DNA of 34,355 bases from Thalassolituus alkanivorans (GCF_020447205.1 NZ_JAJAEL010000011.1:231298-265652), one strand, 5' to 3'. Positions 7,126 through 15,566 are shown, counted from the first letter of the stretch. Notes: generated by a model from the letters alone, not told the origin. Translations and numbers: made by a program.

Positions 7126-8979
7126 ATGACCAGTATGCTCAGACTCTTTGAACGTTTTGTGAATCCCTTTCCTCCGGAACACCCGCAGCAGCCACCTGCC
7201 GGAATTTTTGCTTTCTGCCGCCATTACACCCGTGGTCTGGAAGTACCGCTGGTGTTTATGTCGCTGCTGACGGCTCTGCTGGCGGTGCTGGAAGTCATGA
7301 TGTTCGGCTTTATGGGCAATCTGGTTGACTGGCTGAGTCAGCGCACACCCGACACCCTGCTCGCTGAAGAAGGCGGCCGCCTGCTGCTGATGTCACTGAT
7401 GGTCGTACTGGTGATGCCTTTAGTGGTCTTTTTCCACACCCTGCTGGTGCATCAGACGTTATTGGGTAATTACCCGATGAAAATCCGCTGGCTGACCCAT
7501 CGCTACCTGTTAAAGCAAAGCCTCGGTTTTTATCAGGATGAATTTGCCGGCCGCCTCGCCACCAAGGTGATGCAAACCGCTCTGGCGGTGCGCGAAACCG
7601 TTATGAAGCTGATGGATCTGGCGGTTTATATTCTGGTGTATTTCACCTCGGTACTGATCATGGTGGCACTGGCCGACTGGCGCCTGATGCTGCCAATGCT
7701 TGCCTGGCTGGCGCTGTACATTCTTGCCCAGCTGTATTTTGTACCCAAGCTGAAACGCATCGCCACCGAACAGGCCGACGCCCGCTCCACCATGACCGGA
7801 CGCGTAGTCGACAGCTACACCAATATTCAGACAGTAAAGCTGTTCTCACATACCGATCGTGAAACAGATTATGCACGCGACTCTATGGAAGGCTTTATGG
7901 ATACCGTGTACCGCCAGATGCGTCTGGTCACGGGTCTGAATGTGACCGTTAACGTCATTAATTACCTGCTGGCTTTTACCATTGCCGCCATCGCCGTCTG
8001 GCTGTGGATGGATAGCGCCATCAGTATTGGCGCCATTGCCATTGCGATCTCACTGGCCCTGCGCATCAACGGTATGGCGCAGTGGATTATGTGGGAAGTC
8101 AGCGCCCTGTTTGAAAATATCGGCACCGTTGCCGACGGCATGAAAACGCTGTCCAAAACCCCGCAGGTGCAGGATAGCGCTGACGCCAAAGCACTGAACG
8201 TAAATCAGGGCGAAATCCGCCTGGAGCAGGCCTCATTCCATTATCAGGGACATGAAGACAACCAGAATAAAGAGGTATTCGAGGCACTGAATATTCATAT
8301 CAAAGCCGGCGAGAAAGTAGGATTGGTCGGACGCTCCGGTGCCGGCAAATCGACACTGGTTAATCTGCTGCTGCGTTTTTACGACCTGAATTCCGGCCGT
8401 ATTCTGATTGACGGTCAGGATATTAAAGACGTAACTCAGGACTCACTGCGCAAACATATCGGCATGGTGACTCAGGATACCTCGCTGCTGCACCGCAGCG
8501 TACGTGACAATATTCTCTACGGACGCCCGGATGCCAGCGAAGCCGAACTGCTGGAAGCGTCGCGCAAGGCCGAGGCGCACGAATTTATTCAGGAACTGCA
8601 CGATCCGGAAGGCAACACGGGCTACGACGCTCAGGTCGGTGAACGTGGGGTAAAACTGTCCGGTGGTCAGCGCCAGCGTATCGCCATTGCCCGGGTATTA
8701 TTAAAAGACGCGCCCATTCTGATTCTGGACGAAGCCACCTCAGCGCTGGACTCGGAAGTCGAAGCCGCCATTCAGGAAAGCCTGTACCGGTTAATGGAAA
8801 ATAAAACCGTGATTGCTATTGCTCACCGGTTATCGACCATTGCCGCGATGGATCGCCTGATCGTACTCGATCAGGGCCGTATTGCTGAGCAGGGCACGCA
8901 TCAGGAACTGATTGCCAAAGGTGGAATTTACGCGCAATTGTGGGCGCACCAGACCGGCGGCTTTATCGGCGAAGACTAA
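7126..8979 (+). CDS. ABC exporter, fused membrane and ATPase domains
   Basis: A 617-residue half-transporter, expected to act as a homodimer in the inner membrane. Residues about 35-320 form a six-helix type IV (MsbA-like) membrane domain. The ATPase domain has Walker A G-R-S-G-A-G-K-S-T (about 400-408), the signature L-S-G-G-Q-R-Q-R (about 509), Walker B I-L-I-L-D-E-A-T-S (about 531) and the H-loop A-H-R-L-S-T-I (about 565), all intact. Probably exports a lipid, peptide or drug; the substrate is not readable. The ATG at 7126 has no clear Shine-Dalgarno; Met4 at 7135 is an alternative. A non-coding element has inserted shortly after its stop, between the gene and the next terminator. Confidence 0.9.
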   Translation: MTSMLRLFERFVNPFPPEHPQQPPAGIFAFCRHYTRGLEVPLVFMSLLTALLAVLEVMMFGFMGNLVDWLSQRTPDTLLAEEGGRLLLMSLMVVLVMPLVVFFHTLLVHQTLLGNYPMKIRWLTHRYLLKQSLGFYQDEFAGRLATKVMQTALAVRETVMKLMDLAVYILVYFTSVLIMVALADWRLMLPMLAWLALYILAQLYFVPKLKRIATEQADARSTMTGRVVDSYTNIQTVKLFSHTDRETDYARDSMEGFMDTVYRQMRLVTGLNVTVNVINYLLAFTIAAIAVWLWMDSAISIGAIAIAISLALRINGMAQWIMWEVSALFENIGTVADGMKTLSKTPQVQDSADAKALNVNQGEIRLEQASFHYQGHEDNQNKEVFEALNIHIKAGEKVGLVGRSGAGKSTLVNLLLRFYDLNSGRILIDGQDIKDVTQDSLRKHIGMVTQDTSLLHRSVRDNILYGRPDASEAELLEASRKAEAHEFIQELHDPEGNTGYDAQVGERGVKLSGGQRQRIAIARVLLKDAPILILDEATSALDSEVEAAIQESLYRLMENKTVIAIAHRLSTIAAMDRLIVLDQGRIAEQGTHQELIAKGGIYAQLWAHQTGGFIGED

Positions 8980-9008
8980 AACTCTTATTAAGCCCACTAC
9001 TGTCCCAT

Positions 9009-9039
9009 AGTTTGGAGTGACATCGTGTCACTCCAAACT
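9009..9039. repeat. Perfect 14-bp inverted repeat at the left end of the element
   Basis: AGTTTGGAGTGACA (9009-9022) and its exact complement (9026-9039) flank a TCG loop. It overlaps the inner part of the left terminal repeat. There is no T-run, so it is not a classic terminator; it could be a transposase or fold-back recognition structure. Confidence 0.75.
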
Positions 9040-9197
9040 GCAGCATTCATCGACTACTGCTTTTCAACTTTAAATGCCTTTCCGGGGCAAGCCCCTGACC
9101 CCCTGCAAGGAGAGGTATCTCCTTACGATCCTCTCTTTTCGGCGCGTCCGGCTTCATCCAGCCAACTGCAATGATTATGCGGCACGCAAAACAATTC

Positions 9198-9246
9198 GCC
9201 CCGGAACGACTCTTTAAAACAACAGCAATTTGTATCGTTCCGGGGC
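9198..9246. repeat. 12-bp inverted repeat inside the element
   Basis: GCCCCGGAACGA (9198-9209) and its exact complement (9235-9246) enclose a 25-base AT-rich loop. It is one of several GC-rich stems in the non-coding element (others near 9457-9475, 9483-9496 and 9575-9597). Confidence 0.65.
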
Positions 9247-9799
9247 AGGGTTTTGCTCTGAAGGCCGCAGAATCATCTGGTTGACTGGCGCCGCACGATC
9301 GCCGGTTTAAGCAATCCGCTCAGCCGTATTTCAACGGAAACCGTGTTTGAAACATGAGATTTAAAAGGATACGTTTGATCTGAAAAGCGGAATCGCGGTG
9401 ATGGTTTTCTGCGCCTCTGGGGCCGCCGCAGAAACCGCAGATATGTCTGGTCTGTCCGCAGGGATGCGGACAAGTGGCTCCGGCCATGGATGGCCGATGA
9501 GGCGCGCGGCCAGTAAATATCAAGGTTTCAAGGGTGACGACCCAGAAAGCGCGAAGCTGGGGTCGGCCCGCCGGCAAGGGGATAAGTTCCCCTGCGAGGC
9601 ATTGGGCCTTGATGTTAAAACATGCTGTTTTTGTCAGCTATGCTGCGGATTAAAAACTGCGGGACAGTAGTGTTTATTAAGCCGGTCTTTGCGCCCACTC
9701 TGGGCTCATTTCAGAAAAACCGGACCAGTAGTTTTATTGGCAGAAAGTAAGACAAAACATAAGCACCGCGGCATTCATACCATGGCCGTTTATGACCCC

Positions 9800-9828
9800 T
9801 TGCTTTATTATTAACACAATTGTAACTT
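9800..9828 (+). promoter_or_regulatory. Candidate promoter upstream of rnk
   Basis: TTGCTT (9800-9805), a 17-base AT-rich spacer and TAACTT (9823-9828). A transcript starting near 9835 would run through the terminator at 9854-9887 before reaching rnk. Consensus match only. Confidence 0.3.
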
Positions 9829-9853
9829 AATCTTTATTCCCGTAATCCCTTAT

Positions 9854-9887
9854 TCGCTCCGCAGCTCTGCTGCGGGGCGTTTTTTTC
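9854..9887 (+). terminator. Rho-independent terminator just before rnk
   Basis: CGCTCCGCAG pairs with CTGCGGGGCG around a five-base loop and is followed by seven T. It lies only 33 bases before the rnk start. It may be the original terminator of the ABC exporter unit, now separated by the inserted element, or an attenuator in the rnk leader. Confidence 0.8.
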
Positions 9888-9919
9888 ATGCGGGCCTTAC
9901 CTACAAACAGGTCAGTTTT

Positions 9920-10333
9920 ATGAGCAGCAAGCCGAACATTATTATTTCCAGTCTTGATCTGGAGCGCCTGGAACGTTTATTGGATTCCCTGCCCGGCAAA
10001 GCCTTCCCGGGAATGAATGAGCTGGAAGAAGAGCTGGAACGGGCTCAGATTGTCGCACCGCGCGATGTTCCGGCAACTGTTGTTACCATGAATTCTACCG
10101 TGCGTTTTCAGGTAAAAAATACGCAGGAGGAATTCTGTCTGACGCTGGTGTATCCAAAAGACATGGACACCACGGGCGGTACAATTTCTATTCTGGCGCC
10201 GGTCGGCAGTGCTCTGCTTGGTCTGTCGGTTGGCGATGAAATTGAGTGGCCAGGTCCCAGCGGCAAGCCGATGCAGGTCTCTATCGGAGAGATTCTGTAT
10301 CAACCGGAAAGTGCCGGTGAATTCCACCGCTGA
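9920..10333 (+). CDS. rnk: Nucleoside diphosphate kinase regulator Rnk
   Basis: A 137-residue protein with the Rnk layout: a short N-terminal helical hairpin (about 1-48, with D-L-E-R-L-E-R-L-L) and a GreA/GreB-type C-terminal domain (about 50-135, with V-G-S-A-L-L-G-L-S-V-G-D-E-I-E-W-P). Rnk binds RNA polymerase near the secondary channel and in related bacteria affects nucleoside diphosphate kinase and alginate levels. Unlike GreA it lacks the long acidic coiled coil and does not stimulate cleavage. The gene is monocistronic, preceded by a strong terminator and followed by a GC-rich hairpin (about 10341-10371) without a T-run. Confidence 0.9.
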   Translation: MSSKPNIIISSLDLERLERLLDSLPGKAFPGMNELEEELERAQIVAPRDVPATVVTMNSTVRFQVKNTQEEFCLTLVYPKDMDTTGGTISILAPVGSALLGLSVGDEIEWPGPSGKPMQVSIGEILYQPESAGEFHR

Positions 10334-10502
10334 TTTTCCTCGCGGGGCGCCTGTAGTTAATGGCGCCCTGCGTCTGTGAACCACGTCTCTTTTCAGATAA
10401 ATAATGCCGATAAAATGCGTCGATAATCCACGTGTCTGGCATCTTTATCCAGACTCCTCGCACCTAAGCATTAATATATTTGTTATTTTCATGTCAGCGC
10501 TG

Positions 10503-10531
10503 TATGGCAGCTGCGTTTCAGTCGCTATAAT
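10503..10531 (+). promoter_or_regulatory. Candidate promoter of the coupled rhomboid pair
   Basis: A perfect TATAAT (10526-10531) lies 29 bases before the ATG at 10561, with a weak -35 (TATGGC, 17-base spacer). A GGGAGG follows immediately before the start codon. The -10 is the best single promoter element in this part of the window. Confidence 0.5.
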
Positions 10532-10560
10532 GCCGCCCTGAATTCATACAGGGAGGCAGC

Positions 10561-11178
10561 ATGCCAATGAAAGTATTATCCGTACTCAGCCGGCCGGTGA
10601 AAGAAAAACTGGCACATGCGGACCACAGGGATCTGACCAGCTCTGGTTTCTGGATCGGCCATTTATTAATGATTGCAGCCACCATTGCCGGTGTGTACCT
10701 GGCCGCCCAGGCCGGTTTACAGCAAGCCATCCTGTTTGATGATATCACCAGTAAAGAAACCAACTATTATCTGCGTCAGTCACTGTATGACGAAGTCAAC
10801 ACGAACGTAAAAATTCTGCGTAAATACAACGAAGAATATTTCGCCCGTGGCATTTCGGTACAGGAACTGAAGCAGAACAATCCGAAAATCGGCCGTTATG
10901 TCTGGGAGACCATGAAGTACTCTCCTAACACACTGGAAACTCCGAGCTATTTCCTGACCGAAATTCAGAACTTCTACCGCACCGTGGATGATCTGATTGA
11001 GAAGCGTGAGAAGTTCACTTATGGCCCGTCATACGCAACCAAGCTGCTGACAGAGCAACTCGACAATATGGAAAAGAACGTATTACCAAAACTGGCCGAA
11101 AACGGTAACAGGCTGGCGGCTGAGCTGCTGGTATACAACGTTGATGTCCATGAAGATAAGGAAGTAGCCGGTGAGTAA
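10561..11178 (+). CDS. Single-span membrane protein of unknown function, coupled to the rhomboid gene
   Basis: A 205-residue protein I do not recognise. About 25 charged N-terminal residues are followed by one hydrophobic helix (about 29-50), then about 150 mostly helical, charged residues with no signal cleavage site. This fits a bitopic inner-membrane protein with a large C-terminal domain, probably periplasmic by the positive-inside rule. A strong GGGAGG precedes the ATG. Its end overlaps the GTG start of the zinc-ribbon rhomboid protease by 8 bases, so the two are translated together. That makes it a natural candidate for a substrate, inhibitor or partner of the protease (inference). Confidence 0.75.
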   Translation: MPMKVLSVLSRPVKEKLAHADHRDLTSSGFWIGHLLMIAATIAGVYLAAQAGLQQAILFDDITSKETNYYLRQSLYDEVNTNVKILRKYNEEYFARGISVQELKQNNPKIGRYVWETMKYSPNTLETPSYFLTEIQNFYRTVDDLIEKREKFTYGPSYATKLLTEQLDNMEKNVLPKLAENGNRLAAELLVYNVDVHEDKEVAGE

Positions 11179-12256
11179 TAAATATTGTCCGCGCTGCAGT
11201 AATTCCCTGCTGACGCCAATGGCCTATGAGGGCGAAGAACTGGATGTCTGCCGCAAATGCGGCGGCATGTGGTTTGAAAAGAACGAGCTGAATTCTCTGC
11301 TGTCCGCCTTCGATAATGGTGACGATGCCGTTCAGTTTGAAGAACAGCTGGGCAAGCGTCTGGGACAAACCGATGCCGACTGTCCGCAGTGCAACGCCAA
11401 ACTGTACAACTACCATCTGCTCGAATCTTTTCAGGTGGAGGTCGATATCTGTCATAAGTGTGACGGCACCTGGATTGACCACGACGAACTGGAAGAAGTT
11501 AAACACTCGCCACGCCTGCGTGATGTATTAAACAACATCAACCAGAAAACCAGCTGGAAAACCTGGCTGTTCCAGTTTCTGTCGCAAATGCCGGTGGAAT
11601 ATAACGTTAAACCGCATCGCACTCCGGTGGTGACCTGGGCGCTGATTATTATCAACTGCCTGATTTATTTTACTTACGCCACCAGCGATGAAATGACCAA
11701 TCAGGTTTTTGAGCTGTTTGCCAGCACACCATCCGATTTTGCCCATGGCGAACATCTGTGGACGCCATTAACGGCAACCTTCCTGCACGGCAGCCTGATG
11801 CACCTGCTCGGCAATATGTACTTCCTCTGGCTGACCGGTGATAACCTCGAAGATGCTCTTGGCCGCTGGCGTTTCCTTGGTCTGTATCTGATTTGTGGTC
11901 TGGGTGCCAGTGCCTTCAGTATCGGCATGAACTGGAACAGCACCATTCCAAGCGTAGGGGCCAGCGGTGCAATTGCCGGTCTGTTTGGTATGTATATGAT
12001 CTGGTTCCGCCATGCCAGCCTGACCTTTATGATTGTTGTCTGGCAGAAAAAACTGTCAGCAGTCTGGTACTTCCTGATCTGGTTAGGCATTAACCTGTTT
12101 GGTATGGCCGTTGGCGGCGGTGGTATCGATTACTGGGCACACATCGGTGGTTTTATTATCGGCGTCGTTATTGCGCTGCTGCTGAAAAACTTCGTGATGG
12201 AGCGCAATCCGGTCATTGCTATGCTGGCCAAGCCGCACGCTCAGCTACTGCGCTGA
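11171..12256 (+). CDS. Rhomboid intramembrane serine protease with two N-terminal zinc ribbons
   Basis: A 361-residue protein starting with GTG. Two TFIIB-type zinc ribbons lead: Cys6/Cys9 with Cys27/Cys30, and Cys71/Cys74 with Cys94/Cys97, each followed by W-F-E-K-N-E-L or W-I-D-H-D-E-L. The rhomboid domain follows (about 150-340, six helices) with H-x-x-x-x-H-L-L-G-N-M (His206, His211, Asn215), the nucleophile in G-A-S-G (Ser265) and the general base in A-H-I-G-G-F (His324). The catalytic dyad is complete. It should cut membrane-spanning substrates in the inner membrane; the cytoplasmic zinc ribbons may recruit substrate or regulate. It overlaps and is coupled to the bitopic protein upstream. 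Confidence 0.9.
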   Translation: MSNKYCPRCSNSLLTPMAYEGEELDVCRKCGGMWFEKNELNSLLSAFDNGDDAVQFEEQLGKRLGQTDADCPQCNAKLYNYHLLESFQVEVDICHKCDGTWIDHDELEEVKHSPRLRDVLNNINQKTSWKTWLFQFLSQMPVEYNVKPHRTPVVTWALIIINCLIYFTYATSDEMTNQVFELFASTPSDFAHGEHLWTPLTATFLHGSLMHLLGNMYFLWLTGDNLEDALGRWRFLGLYLICGLGASAFSIGMNWNSTIPSVGASGAIAGLFGMYMIWFRHASLTFMIVVWQKKLSAVWYFLIWLGINLFGMAVGGGGIDYWAHIGGFIIGVVIALLLKNFVMERNPVIAMLAKPHAQLLR

Positions 12257-12270
12257 ATAGTATCCGGCAT

Positions 12271-12302
12271 AAAAAAACGGGCGCTTACAGCGCCCGTTTT
12301 TC
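12271..12302. terminator. Bidirectional terminator
   Basis: AAACGGGCGCT and its complement enclose a three-base loop, with A-run on one side and T-run on the other. It serves the rhomboid gene (plus) and the crotonase gene (minus). Confidence 0.85.
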
Positions 12303-12316
12303 GTCCGGAACTTTTA

Positions 12317-13147
12317 TTATTTAAAAGAGGTACGGTCTTTAAAGGGTTTTGGCTCTTTATCTTTACCGGCCAGACCATTGGCCATGGCAATACGCTGGTT
12401 TTTACGGCCCAGCAAACGTGCCTGCACCCAACGCTCCCAGCGCAGCGCTTTCCAGGTATCGGCTTTCCAGGATTTTTTGAATAAATATTTGGTGGCGGCA
12501 ATGGCATCCGGCGATTTACTGGCAATCACTTCTGCCAGTGCCTGAGCATCAGCCAGCGGATCGGCCGACAGCTTGCTGAGCAGACCATATTCATAGCCTT
12601 CCTGCGCACTGAACTGACGGCCGGTCATGGTCAGTTCCTGGGCGATATCCACGCGGGTTAAACGTGACAACGTCACCATACCGCTCATATCAGGAATCAG
12701 GCCCCACTTCATTTCCATAATGGATAAATTGGCATCCGGCGTGGCGATACGGTAATCGCAGGCCAGCGCAATCTGCATACCGCCACCGAAGCAGTTACCG
12801 TGAATCGCACAGATAACCGGCACCGGCAGGTCACGCCAGCAATGGGCAATCTGCTGGGCGATATTCTGTTTGGTCCAGGGCCATTTTAAAAAGACTTTAG
12901 GCACCATCATCGGATCTTTGCTCAGCGCTTTAAAATCCAGACCGGCACAGAAAGAGTCGCCTTTGGCAGCTAGAATCACGGCGCGCACACTGCGGTTTTT
13001 ACGCAGTTTTTTCGCACAGGCGATCATCTCTTTAAACATCGGCATATCCAGCCCGTTGAGTTTTTCCGGGCGGTTCATATACACGTAAGCAATATGATCT
13101 TTGATTTCACAGAGAATACGGTCGGTGCTGCTCATAAGGTTGTCCAT
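12317..13147 (-). CDS. Crotonase-family enoyl-CoA hydratase/isomerase
   Basis: A 276-residue crotonase. Visible blocks are N-R-P-E-K-L-N-G-L-D (substrate entry), F-C-A-G-L-D-F (oxyanion and CoA loop), H-G-N-C-F-G-G-G-M-Q-I-A-L-A-C-D-Y-R-I-A (second oxyanion segment) and M-E-M-K-W-G-L-I-P-D-M-S-G. The Glu in the last block occupies a catalytic-glutamate region; the exact pair of acids of true hydratases cannot be confirmed by eye, so isomerase or another crotonase activity is possible. It would act on fatty acyl-CoA in the cytoplasm. The C-terminus is Lys-rich. The start could also be Met5 at 13135; neither has a strong ribosome site. It is flanked by terminators and therefore probably monocistronic. 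Confidence 0.85.
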   Translation of the reverse strand: MDNLMSSTDRILCEIKDHIAYVYMNRPEKLNGLDMPMFKEMIACAKKLRKNRSVRAVILAAKGDSFCAGLDFKALSKDPMMVPKVFLKWPWTKQNIAQQIAHCWRDLPVPVICAIHGNCFGGGMQIALACDYRIATPDANLSIMEMKWGLIPDMSGMVTLSRLTRVDIAQELTMTGRQFSAQEGYEYGLLSKLSADPLADAQALAEVIASKSPDAIAATKYLFKKSWKADTWKALRWERWVQARLLGRKNQRIAMANGLAGKDKEPKPFKDRTSFK

Positions 13148-13310
13148 AGCATTCGGGGGTATCCGGCTGGTTTGGCCTGTAGTTCAGGCTCAGCCTCGTA
13201 TGATTCTGCAGGCGATGATTTCACAGATTACGGCCGTCAGCCATGATCAATCTGAACAGATCAGAAACCCAAAAGCGCAGCGCTCAGCAAATAAGGCACA
13301 ACTGGCTGCT

Positions 13311-13340
13311 AAAAACCCGGCTCAGACAGCCGGGTTAAAA
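13311..13340 (-). terminator. Terminator downstream of the NYN-domain gene
   Basis: AACCCGGCT and its complement form a perfect 9-bp stem with a five-base loop, followed on the minus strand by TTTTT. It lies directly after the stop at 13350. Confidence 0.75.
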
Positions 13341-13349
13341 CAACAAGGC

Positions 13350-13829
13350 TCAGCGCCGCAGCAACAGCGACTCATCGATGGCAATAAAGCGGTCAGCGGC
13401 TTTAATCAGCGCCTGGGCGGTTAACGCCTCAACACCAAAAGCCCAGGCCTGGGCACCGCTGCGTTTAACCCGCTCCAGTGCCAGATCAAAATCACCATCA
13501 CCGGAGGCCAGCACCACAATATCGGCTTCAGGCGCGGCATCCAGTAAATCAATGGTGATGCCCACATCCCAGTCGCCTTTGGCCGAGCCATCGCGGCGCT
13601 GAATAAAAGGCTTAAGCCGCACTTCAAAACCGATATTGTGCAGAATGCGCTGAAAATTCATCTGCGCCGCATCACCACGGTCGATGGCATAGGCCACCGC
13701 GCGCACTACTTCCCGCCCGGCGGTCAGCTGATCCCAGAAGGCCTGATAATTAAAATGGCAGCCGAAGGTCTGGCGCGTGGTGTAATAAATATTCTGCACA
13801 TCGACAAACAGGGCAATGCGTTCTGTCAT
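13350..13829 (-). CDS. NYN-domain (LabA/DUF88-like) PIN-fold protein
   Basis: A 159-residue protein with the NYN/PIN nuclease fold. Acidic residues expected for metal binding are present: F-V-D-V-Q-N-I-Y (Asp9), K-G-D-W-D-V-G-I-T-I-D-L-L (two Asp) and A-S-G-D-G-D-F-D (three Asp). Related proteins are annotated as LabA-like or as RNA-processing nucleases; the target is unknown. The whole chain is one domain. It sits between ferrochelatase and crotonase on the same strand, but 59 bases separate it from hemH and it has its own terminator, so its neighbours say little about function. Confidence 0.85.
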   Translation of the reverse strand: MTERIALFVDVQNIYYTTRQTFGCHFNYQAFWDQLTAGREVVRAVAYAIDRGDAAQMNFQRILHNIGFEVRLKPFIQRRDGSAKGDWDVGITIDLLDAAPEADIVVLASGDGDFDLALERVKRSGAQAWAFGVEALTAQALIKAADRFIAIDESLLLRR

Positions 13830-13888
13830 AAATCCGCCGGAAAATTAACCATAAAAAGGGCTGCCAGGGCCTGTGAACACGAATCTGG

Positions 13889-14884
13889 CTACCAGCCCTG
13901 AGTATTGTCCTTCACCAGCTGCGCCATCATACCGATATGATCGGCCCGGTCATTCAGACAGGGAATATAGTGATACTCGCGGCCGCCGTTATGCAGGAAG
14001 GTTTCGCGGTTTTCCACATCCAGTTCTTCCAGGGTTTCCAGACAGTCGGCAGCAAAGGCAGGGCTGATCACATCCACCCGGCCAACACCGGCTTTACCCC
14101 AGTCGGTGAGGGTAAAATCGGTATAAGGCTTCACCCACTCTTCACGGCCAAAGCGTGACTGAAACGAGCACAGCCACTGTTCTTCACTTAACCCAAGCTC
14201 GGCTGCCAGCGCCGCAGCGGTTGCCCGGCACTGTGACGGATACGGATCACCACGGTCTTCATAGCGCTGCGGAATACCATGAAACGACATCAGCAAACGG
14301 TCGCCCTGACCGTGCTCTGCCCAGTATTCACGCACCGAATCAGCCAGTGCTTTGATATACGCCGGGTGCTGATGGTATTCATTCACCCAGCGGGTTTCCG
14401 GCAGATGCGGGCAAGGCTTCAGCGCCTTAGCCAGACGATCAAACACCGCCGCTGTGGTGCTGGAAGAAAACTGCGGATACAGCGGCAGCACCAGCATTTT
14501 ATCGACGCCGGCGGCGCGCAATTCGCGCCCGGCCTGCTCCATCGACGGCTGGCCGTAGGTCATCGCCAGTACCACCGGAATATCGCAACCATACTGTGCC
14601 TTTAAGGCCTCTTTAAGAGCCTGCTGCTGGGCACGGGAAATGGTCATCAGCGGTGAACCATGCTCGCCCCAGACCGAGGCATAAGCCTTGGCTACCCGGC
14701 CCGGACGGATGCGCAGAATCACACCATGCAGAATCAGCCACCACAGCGGCCGCGGCACATCGACCACGCGCTTATCCCAGAGAAATTCAGCCAGATATTC
14801 GCGCACGGCCTTCGGTGTCGGCGCTTCGGGAGTACCAAGGTTGGCGAGCAGCACGCCAAAAGGCGGGCGTTGAGGCAAATTCAC
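13889..14884 (-). CDS. hemH: Ferrochelatase HemH
   Basis: A 331-residue ferrochelatase, close to the usual bacterial length. It inserts ferrous iron into protoporphyrin IX, the last step of protoheme synthesis, at the inner face of the cytoplasmic membrane. Signature features are the N-terminal V-L-L-A-N-L-G-T-P, S-F-H-G-I-P-Q-R-Y with the metal-binding His, and C-S-F-Q-S-R-F-G-R-E-E-W-V-K-P-Y-T-D. The start is GTG at 14884, with GGAG nine bases upstream. No other heme gene lies in the window. Confidence 0.95.
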   Translation of the reverse strand: MNLPQRPPFGVLLANLGTPEAPTPKAVREYLAEFLWDKRVVDVPRPLWWLILHGVILRIRPGRVAKAYASVWGEHGSPLMTISRAQQQALKEALKAQYGCDIPVVLAMTYGQPSMEQAGRELRAAGVDKMLVLPLYPQFSSSTTAAVFDRLAKALKPCPHLPETRWVNEYHQHPAYIKALADSVREYWAEHGQGDRLLMSFHGIPQRYEDRGDPYPSQCRATAAALAAELGLSEEQWLCSFQSRFGREEWVKPYTDFTLTDWGKAGVGRVDVISPAFAADCLETLEELDVENRETFLHNGGREYHYIPCLNDRADHIGMMAQLVKDNTQGW

Positions 14885-15092
14885 GGGCGTAATCTCCTGC
14901 CTTGTATAAGTTTTGCCTAAGTTTATCGGAACCGTGGCAGAGGGTCATCCGTGATTATCTGATCCGGCTGATGAAGGCCGATAAGGCAAGCCGGTATTGG
15001 GTGAAATTCAGGTCTGTATACAGGGGGAATAACTCTGTCATGATGCCAGTGTCTGCCGATTGCGCGCAGCAACCCCATGATGGAGTACAGCG

Positions 15093-15566
15093 ATGAAATA
15101 TCTGCAGTTAAAAATACCGCCACTGCTGCTGGCTGGCCTTACCGCCTTGCTGATGTTATTGCCGGTGATGTTGCGTACCGGTCATATCAGCGGCTGGCAT
15201 GGCCTGCGCTCTCCGCTATTGGTTATAACGCTTGCCCTGTTTTTCGCCGGCGCCGTCTTCTGCCTGGCCGGAGTTACCAGCTTCCGCCGTGCCCGCACCA
15301 CCGTTAATCCGATGCGCCCGCAACAGGCCAGCACACTGGTACAGACCGGGGTTTATCGCCTGAGTCGTAACCCCATGTATACAGGCTTCGTACTGCTGCT
15401 TGGCGCGCTGGCGATGGTGCTGGGTAATTACCTGAGCGCGCTGTGCATTCCGCTGTTTATGTCTTATATGAATCACTTTCAGATTGAGGCCGAAGAAAAA
15501 GCCCTGAGCGAATTATTCGGCGACGAATACCGCGCTTACTGTCAGCGGGTAAGACGCTGGCTGTAA
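15093..15566 (+). CDS. Isoprenylcysteine carboxyl methyltransferase-like membrane protein
   Basis: A 157-residue membrane protein with about four hydrophobic helices. The C-terminal half has the ICMT/PEMT superfamily signature: V-Y-R-L-S-R-N-P-M-Y-T-G, then a helix, then I-E-A-E-E-K-A-L-S-E-L-F-G-D-E-Y-R-A-Y. These segments bind S-adenosylmethionine at the membrane surface. Bacterial members methylate lipids or small molecules rather than prenyl-cysteine; the substrate is unknown. A GGAG lies upstream of the ATG. Its stop is 8 bases from the stop of the convergent small gene at 15575, with no terminator visible. Confidence 0.8.
   Translation: MKYLQLKIPPLLLAGLTALLMLLPVMLRTGHISGWHGLRSPLLVITLALFFAGAVFCLAGVTSFRRARTTVNPMRPQQASTLVQTGVYRLSRNPMYTGFVLLLGALAMVLGNYLSALCIPLFMSYMNHFQIEAEEKALSELFGDEYRAYCQRVRRWL

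Larger units (their letters stand above)
8994..9673. mobile_element. Non-autonomous (MITE-like) element with terminal inverted repeats
   Basis: The ends are inverted copies: CACTACTGTCCC at 8995-9006 and GGGACAGTAGTG at 9661-9672. The match extends inward after a two-base mismatch, giving 17 of 19 bases. Both sides are flanked by TTATTAAGC (8985-8993 and 9674-9682), continuing to ten bases, as expected for a target-site duplication. The 680 bases inside hold no convincing coding frame and no transposase, but several strong hairpins. It therefore looks like a deletion derivative or MITE mobilised by an IS encoded elsewhere. The 9-10 bp duplication would fit IS4-like families; the family is not identified. 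Confidence 0.7.

Noticed and set aside
9398-9670. 90-codon open frame inside the mobile element
   Set aside because: Starts and ends within hairpin sequence, has Arg/Ser/Gly-rich composition typical of chance frames, lacks a ribosome site, and overlaps the right inverted repeat.
10341-10371. GC-rich hairpin after rnk as a rho-independent terminator
   Set aside because: The stem (GGCGCC core) is good but no T-run follows on the plus strand; left unannotated.
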